NCBI GenBank assembly: GCA_963281155.1
Contig: CAUJLY010000001.1
Coordinates: 6,572,001-6,636,000, forward strand
Reading direction: 5' to 3'
DNA from: Rhabditophanes sp. KR3021
Taxonomy: Eukaryota > Nematoda > Chromadorea > Rhabditida > Alloionematidae
Length of the DNA: 64,000 bases
The translations under genes were made by a program, and so were the position numbers. Positions within the stretch are counted from its first letter, which is position 1, and each line of letters starts with the position of its first letter. Shown in pieces: positions 57,453-64,000 of the stretch. Below the pieces are notes generated by a model. The model saw only the letters and a list, made by a program, of their open reading frames with translations, was not told the origin of the DNA and did no database searches.

Positions 57453-60400
57453 TTAACGAGATCCCTCATCAACCATGTCCGAGGTTCCGTCGTCAGGTGG
57501 ATTGCTTCCAGCTCCAGCAATTATTTGCCATGCGTCTTTTAGGAGACTGGCATTTTCATAAATTTCAGATCCTTCCATATTGTATTGCATCGCATTTTCC
57601 CAAATAAGTTGAACGTCTTCTTTGAGATCTTCGATTTCAAGATATTTGCCGTCTTTGATGCGTTTTTTGATCTTGTTGAAATCCATGGGCTTTTCAATCA
57701 TTTCATAGTAGTGTGGAAGCTCTCTGCGCGAAGGCAACTGAATGAACATTTCGGCCAGAATTGTATTGTCAGACTTTTCTATTTCAAGCAATTTTTTGAT
57801 AACAGCAGTGAAATAATCACTTGAATCTGGAGATATCTTGCGCTTTTTGCGATAAGTCCGACTATTGCTACCCTCATCGCTATCGTCTTCCTCAACATTA
57901 ACCCTCTTTCTTCTCCCGGGTGTCTTCTTCTCTTTGCGAGAACGTTTCTTAGCATCCTCCACTTCTTCCTCGTCTTCAATATCTTCATCGCATGTTTTAA
58001 AGAAATCACGATCAGACATCATGTCTCCAGTATAATCAACAGACCTTCTCTTTCTGCGTTCGTTTTCAAACATGTCCACATCCGCTATTCCATTGGCAGC
58101 ATTGAGAGCAGCTTCAGCTAAAGCTTCATTACGTTTGGTTGAAGCTTCACTAGCTTTTATTATGGATTCAGGTATCTCGTTTTCTTCCATCAATCTAGGT
58201 AATCTTTCACCAGACTCAGCCTCTTGCCTTCTCCTTTCAATATCCATCTTTTGGAACAGGTCGAATTCATCTTCACTTCTAGCAATCATTTGATTGATGG
58301 TTTCATCGTCTGGAACGGAATCTTCCTCGACACTCACTTTGGCACTGATCAAGGCTTGCAACATTTCTTTTCTCTCGGCACCAGTGGATCTTTGATTGAA
58401 TTTTCCTGCTTGAATAACTTTTTCGTCAACGTTTAACTTAGATCTAGCAGCGGCGAGAATCTTTTCTTCAACTGAATTAGCAGTAATCAACCTTAATACC
58501 TTGACTTCATTCTTTTGGCCCAATCTATGGGCACGATCTTGAGCCTGTAGATCTTGATGAGGATTCCAATCAGAATCAAAGATGATAACAGTATCAGCTG
58601 TCTGCAAATTCAATCCGATTCCTCCAGCACGTGTGGACAACACGAAGATGAAGTGCTCACTGTCTTCAGCATTGAAATGCTTGATCATCTCACCTCTTTC
58701 ATCTGGTTTGGTGGACCCATCCAATCTGAGGTACTTCCATTCACGATATGCAAAGTAATCTTCCAAAATTGTCATGGCAGAAGTCATTTGACAGAAAATA
58801 AGAACTCTGTGGCCACTGGCCTTGAATTTAGGCAAAACTCGGTCCATAAACTCGAATTTGCCTGAAACTCTATACAATTCTTTCCCAGTAATTTCGCGAT
58901 TAAGAGTCTTTCTTAAAGCTTCTTCAACATGGTCAAACAGGAAGGGATGACTGCATAACTTTCTCAAATGAATAATAGTATTCATGAGAGCTTTCCCATT
59001 TCCACCCTTTGAATCAATCAAGAAACCGTCTTGCATATGCTTGTACAAAATCTTTTGAAGAGCCGACATGTCACAACGAATAACATACTCGACTTTATCG
59101 GGAAGTTGAGATTCTACTTCCTTTTTCAATCTACGCAGCAAGAAAGGTCTAAGTACCTTGTGAAGACGACGAATAATAAGCATAGTCTCCTCCTGATTCA
59201 ATTCCAACTTTTCTCCTGTATTCGCAAATGGAGCATTAAACCATTGCTCGAAAGTCCCACAGGACGAAAAGATGGAAGGAAGTAGGAAATTGAGCAGAGC
59301 CCATAATTCAGGCAGATTGTTCTGAAGTGGAGTTCCTGTCAAGAGAAGACGATGCTGAGCATGGAAATGTGCATTCAACGTTAACGTCAATTTACACTGA
59401 TGATTTTTCATACGATGTCCTTCATCGATGATCATGTACTTCCATCTGATTTTCCCAAGAAGATTCTTCTCCTTAAGAACGTAGTCGAATGTCGTCAAAA
59501 GAACATTGAAGTTCCCTTTTTTGACACTTGCTTCCAACAATTTCCTGACGTCTTTTGTTCCCTTGTATATAATCTTATTGACATGTGGCGCCCATTTGTC
59601 AAATTCAAGTACGAAATTTTGAATTGTACTGAGAGGAACGATAATCAGGTAAGGCCCAGCATTTTTCTTTACTTCCATCAAATAAGTGATAAGGGCTATG
59701 GTCTGGATAGTTTTCCCAAGACCCATCTCATCAGCCAATATTCCGGACAAGTTGTTGTTGTACAAACTAATCATCCATTGCAAGCCGAGGATCTAAGAAA
59801 GGTTAGTTAAATGATTAAAAGAGTATTACTTACTTGATAAGGTTTGAGTCTCAAATTTGTTTCATTCCCCATAGTCGAGTGTTGTTTCACAATCTTCTCT
59901 TTGATTCTATGGGCAATACGGTAGTAAGAATCAAGAGCGTTTTTGGACTTCGCTTCATATTCATCTTCCTCATTTCTAGCTCGCTCGAGAATACGATTGT
60001 TTCTTTCTTCCTCATCTAATCCTTCCAGATCTTCCTCAACTTGTGGGGCCTTTTCCTTAACTTCGACGATCTCCTCATCCGAGCTATTTTCCGATTCTTC
60101 GTCAATTCCAGAAAGAATTTCATATCCAGGATTCGCTTTCATCCAAGCCTCAATTTCATTCGCCTTAGGAGCTTGATCACCTTCAATGATATCACCAGTC
60201 GTAGTATTTCTGAGCCTGATAATATCATCTCCACTATTAGCATTCTCCATCTTCTTCTCAGCCTTCTTCCTTTTGCGTTCAGTATTTTGGTGCATTCTTA
60301 CTGAATTAGTTAACGACTCAACATACTCGTCAGTTTGTTGGAGCAAGATAACAAGCCGCTTGTCTTTCTTTTCATCAAGCAACTGTCTGTAACCTTCCTC

Positions 60401-61539
60401 GTCTTCTTGCATCAACTTCATGAGACGTTCTTTTTCGTTTTTGATTTCATCCTTCTTCTTGAGCTTTTCGTTGTTTGCGTGATACGTTCCAATTGCTTTA
60501 CGGATCTTGAAGGCGCGAGCTTGGGCGTTTTTGTGGAACTCCTTGAATTCCTTAGCAGCATTGCAAATATTAGCCAACAAATCGGCATGTTTTTGACGGC
60601 GTCTCTTTTCATGCTCCATCTTCATCTGTTTCTCCAACTTTTCTGTTTGACGAGCTTCTCGTAGGGAAAGATGTTTATTTCTACGATAGGCATAAGGGTT
60701 GATTGCGTGTTCCAAGAAATTGTCTCTCTTCAATTGAACCATCACTTCATGCCTCACAGACTGTTGAAGACCAGTCAATCTCAAAGCCCTCAACTCGATT
60801 TCCGCCTTGACTCTCAAGTGAGGAGGTAAGTCAACTGACAACGACTGCAACTCCTGAATTCTGATCCCAATTTTATTGTTAACGCGATTTGCCTTCTCCT
60901 TACACAACAAAACAGGGTCAAAACCCTTTGGAATGGGGCATAAAGTACCCTTGTCTCTCTTAGGAGCAGTCAGTTGATAAATCTTGGCCAAATCGTAAGG
61001 CAATTTAATGGAACCTTCTTCCGTACCAAGTTGGTGTGGTCTTGGAAGATTGTCTGCCTTGCGAACTAAGACTTTCGTCAAGTAATCCGGAATGGTTTGG
61101 CCTCGACACAATCTGCGATACACATTTATTTGATTTCTCAAAAGTTCTATTTGACTCGGGGTCATCTTTTTAATCTCATTTTTCCTGCTCATTCCGTCAT
61201 ATGGTGGTTTATTGGGTGTGATGGAGTTTCCTAGAAAATGGATCAATTAAATTGGTACTTTAAATTTTGATTACCTGTCAATCTTTGTCGAAGTTGAGCC
61301 ATTTTGAAGTATCTGGGATCTCCATGCAGATTCCGTTCCTCCATGCCATTCATCGTATTCTCCATATATTGCATCGCATTATCCTTATTAGGAATATTGG
61401 AGATGGATTGAGGAGGATGAGGAATCTGGCCGTAACCATTGACCATTGGATGGTGACCATTAGTCATGTTATGAGGTGGTAAAGGGTGTTGGGGCTGCAT
61501 TTGCATCGGCTGCCCTTGCGGATGCATATGATGTTGCAT
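57453..61539 (-). CDS. swsn-4: SWI/SNF chromatin-remodelling ATPase (Brahma/BRG1)
   Basis: Exons 61275-61539, 59834-61230 and 57453-59792 join in frame (introns 44 and 41 bases) to 1,333 residues. Domain order is that of Brahma. A Met/Gln/Pro-rich N-terminus comes first, then QLQ ([19 protein letters not shown], about 110), a basic HSA helix region, and BRK ([16 protein letters not shown]). The Snf2 ATPase has [13 protein letters not shown] (about 575) and [11 protein letters not shown] (Asp677), with the second RecA half at [11 protein letters not shown] and [14 protein letters not shown] SnAC region and an acidic/basic segment with an AT-hook-like KTPGRRKR follow. The C-terminal bromodomain (about 1215-1315) has the acetyl-lysine Asn in [11 protein letters not shown]. 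It is the catalytic subunit of the nuclear BAF/PBAF complexes. It is compact against about 1,650 residues in human BRG1. Confidence 0.95.
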
Positions 61540-62385
61540 GATGTAGTGTTTTTAATTGAAGGGTGTTGTTTGTTTGGGTGATGATAAGGGGTAAGCGATT
61601 CGTAAATAAGCTGAAATAAATAAGCAATTAGTTTTAAGGTGATGGGTTTGACGATGAGATAATAAAAAGGAGAGCATTTAAAAAAGCTATTTTATAGGTT
61701 GAAGATACATTTTTCCAACCACTATATCAGCGTTTTTATGTGGTGTGCAAAAGTAATGTCTAACTACATTAAATCGGAAAAGGAATTTTGTAAAATGTGG
61801 CGGAGATTTGCTTAATATGACGAAGGATTTGAGTTGTGAATATCAGAATTTGGCAAGAAGGGTGTGATGAAGATTATAAGGTGGAATCGAATAGTATGGT
61901 TCGATTAAATTTGAGTCAACGTTTGCGACTGTCTGTGGTGTGTATAGAGGCCAATGGATTGGCGCGCGTTGCGCATTGGATATCGTTCAATATTGGGAGA
62001 TGTAATGAATTAAATTGAATGCGTATGAAGCAAGTTATGAATTTAATAAGCAGTTAAAATAAGGAAAAGGATCTGGGAAGTTCAAAAAACGAGAAAAGTC
62101 ATTTTCGTTAAAGCAAAGTAGCGCCAAATAGACACATATCACACACACAACACACTACTCTCTCTACTACATACACCTACCACATTACTTTCTATGAACT
62201 AGACAACGACACCACGACACCAATGCTGATTTTTGTGTTGTCAAGCCATATAAATAGTATGGCACAAACCACTTAATACACAAATAATTGCACCTAATAC
62301 AGTCGATAAAGAGATTCAAATAAATAATAATAATTTATTGTAAAAAAGATGATAAAGTGCAACCAACGAGAAGTCGATGAAAAAT
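61540..62385. other. Upstream region of the Brahma gene with a G-free CA/CT stretch
   Basis: Holds the Brahma promoter. At 62139-62194 a run of about 55 bases has no G and is rich in CA and CT steps. No gene seen. Confidence 0.5.
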
Positions 62386-64000
62386 TTAAATTTTTTTGTT
62401 GAGAACAACCATTTGAGCAGATTCACAAATTTTCATATCCATTTCTATGTCGTTTTTGTTTGGTTTGTTGTAGTTTTGTATTTTTGAGGTTCCGTAGTAG
62501 AAGAAAAGAATTGAACTGGCTAGCCAGGAGGTTCCTAAGAGAATGAAAAATAAAGTATTTGAGTGGTTTTGGGATGTGGTGAAATATGTAATGAAATAAG
62601 GAGCAAATATTCTTCCAATTACTCCGACAATTTTGTTAATTACTGATAGGAAGCCGATGTTCTTCGGACTGATACATAAGAAACTCGTTAAAAAGCCACA
62701 CGATTGTAACTCAAATGCGGAAGTTGACAAAGAAACTAACAAAACTGTGACCAACGGAGTTGTACAACTCAAAAAATAAGGAATCAACAAACACCCAATA
62801 CAGCCCAATATGCCCGAATTAAGTTGTGCTATCTTAATAGAACTAGTAATTGAAAACACTTCCTTCTTCAACAAAAATTGCTGTCCAAGTGAATAGACCA
62901 ATTTGGCGACAGCTGAGACCAAGAAAATGATCGAAATATATATGCCAAGAGTATTAATTTGTAAAAACAAGTTATCCTTGAAAAATCCAGGTAAATAAAG
63001 TTGCGAAAAGACTGAGTAAACGTTGTAAAAAAATGTGCCGATTAGGATTGATATGAGGACTTTGGAATTACAGATTGCGGAGAAGGACATAGTTTCTTTT
63101 TGCTGCAATTAATTAGGTGAAAGGGATTAAATGAGAAGGAAAGTTACTTTTGAGTTGACGTTTGTTTTTACGTGTTTTTCAAGGTACAGTTTTTCGTGTT
63201 CATTCATTCTGAAATCCTGTTCTGGTTTATCGTGGATGAATATTAGGAATAGAAGGGTCCATAGAGCGAATACAGAGCCGGATATGTAGAAAACTCCTTC
63301 CCAACCGAATTGACTTGAACAAATGAATGCAGCCACGGGTGAACCAATGATTGGCGCTATCTGAAATCCTGTTGTGAATACCGATAATGCTACAGCTTTG
63401 TCTGATGTTGGAATCCAATTTGATATCATCTTACTGAAAGGAAAAATTGATTATCTTCTACAAAAGCAAACTGAATTTACAGACTTTACACTGGGCTGTA
63501 CCAATCCTTCTCCTGAAAAGCACGATGATAATGTTTATGTTTGGACAAATAAGGAATACAGAAAAATATTGTGTTTCGTTCTTACCGATGCCCATCAAAA
63601 CTCTACTTCCAAACACAATCAAGTACGAAGTCTCATTGGCTAAGAATGGGAAAATAAAGGAAGTAAACGTATACAGCAGACCGGCTGTTAATAAAAGTCT
63701 CTTTGGAGAATAGTGATCTGACAAATAGCCACCGGGCACAATAGAAATCAGAGACCCCCAGAACGTTCCAGCGAAGATGGTTGATTGGACTTTGCGACTC
63801 CACAAAAGTTTTCCATTATAAACTGTGTTGATTTGAGGAGCGGTGGATTGTGTGAAATTTACATTTGATATACACTCCTGGGGAGGTAGAATTCGTTCTA
63901 AAATAGATACATTTTTGAATTCTTCTATTGTGATTGCTGTTGAGTTGACCATAACAACCATGGCAACTCCAAGAGCTATTCTCGAAAACACTATTACAGT
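62386..64000 (-). CDS. SLC17-type anion transporter (MFS), 3' part
   Basis: The 5' end lies beyond the window. Exons here are 63586-64000 (partial), 63481-63512 (32 bases), 63148-63429 and 62386-63102, which keep frame. Major facilitator family: the first half shows FAGTFWGSLISIVPGGYLSD, the family's motif A, and SRVLMGIG joining to GEGLVQPSVKS then MISNWIPTSDKAVALS, the typical SLC17 stretch of vesicular glutamate transporters, sialin and sodium-phosphate transporters. An extracellular loop with sequons follows the first helix. The second half has six likely helices and ends in a charged tail. Substrate cannot be told by eye. The acceptor before MISNW is unusual: the frame requires cagtaag as the intron end rather than the nearer ttcag. 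Confidence 0.8.

Overview
The window is nuclear DNA of a nematode. The clearest sign is a cuticle collagen with the nematode N-terminal domain. Very short introns (36 to about 150 bases, most with T-rich ends before AG), AT-rich intergenic DNA and a normal animal gene set (Wnt, VHL, Brahma, kinesin-5, TMEM41) agree. The genus cannot be read from the sequence; gene order and protein divergence do not suggest Caenorhabditis.

Layout. 1-0.65 kb: 3' end of the U3 snoRNP protein RRP9. 0.65-6.3 kb: gene-free AT-rich DNA. 6.3-7.7 kb: a four-exon F-box gene. 7.7-10.5 kb: mostly empty, with two weak coding remnants and then tRNA-Arg(ACG). 10.8-15.8 kb: an outsized cuticle collagen (about 1,475 residues) whose collagen part is only the first fifth; its first intron holds a broken antisense coding remnant. 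16.1-16.65 kb: a secreted Gly/Gln/Pro repeat protein. 16.7-19.8 kb: a graveyard made of a GRP170/HYOU1-like pseudogene split by a 607-bp inverted-repeat element, abutting a decayed hAT transposon. 20-25.9 kb: ZC4H2 homologue, a broken fatty-acid amide hydrolase gene, a small coiled-coil-like gene, and a pair of nematode-type membrane proteins, one broken. 26.7-33.1 kb (all minus): a phospholipase-B-like protein that has lost its GDSL signature, a URB2-like ribosome biogenesis protein, and a zinc-finger protein. 33.8-37.4 kb: VHL and alpha-galactosidase. 40.4-44.6 kb: a mucin-like membrane protein and an OTUD5-type deubiquitinase. 45.2-48.3 kb (minus): TMEM41/stasimon, a Wnt ligand and a one-domain granulin. 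51.4-52.5 kb: a 90-residue transposase-type HTH protein and ribosomal protein L22. 54.7-61.5 kb: a short kinesin-5 converging on the SWI/SNF ATPase Brahma. 62.4 kb to the end: an SLC17-type transporter running off the window.

Most genes are unrelated housekeeping or signalling genes. No bacterial-style operon logic applies, although minus-strand runs at 26.7-33.1 and 45.2-48.3 kb have gaps of 0.24-0.42 kb that could be loose clusters. The most unusual items are the giant collagen with DGYDxYT repeats, the inactive-looking phospholipase, two GC-AG introns in the broken amidase, and two small genes 35 kb apart that share the same 12-base TATA-type promoter motif. Splice sites were set by eye from reading frame and homology; all intron totals quoted keep the frame.
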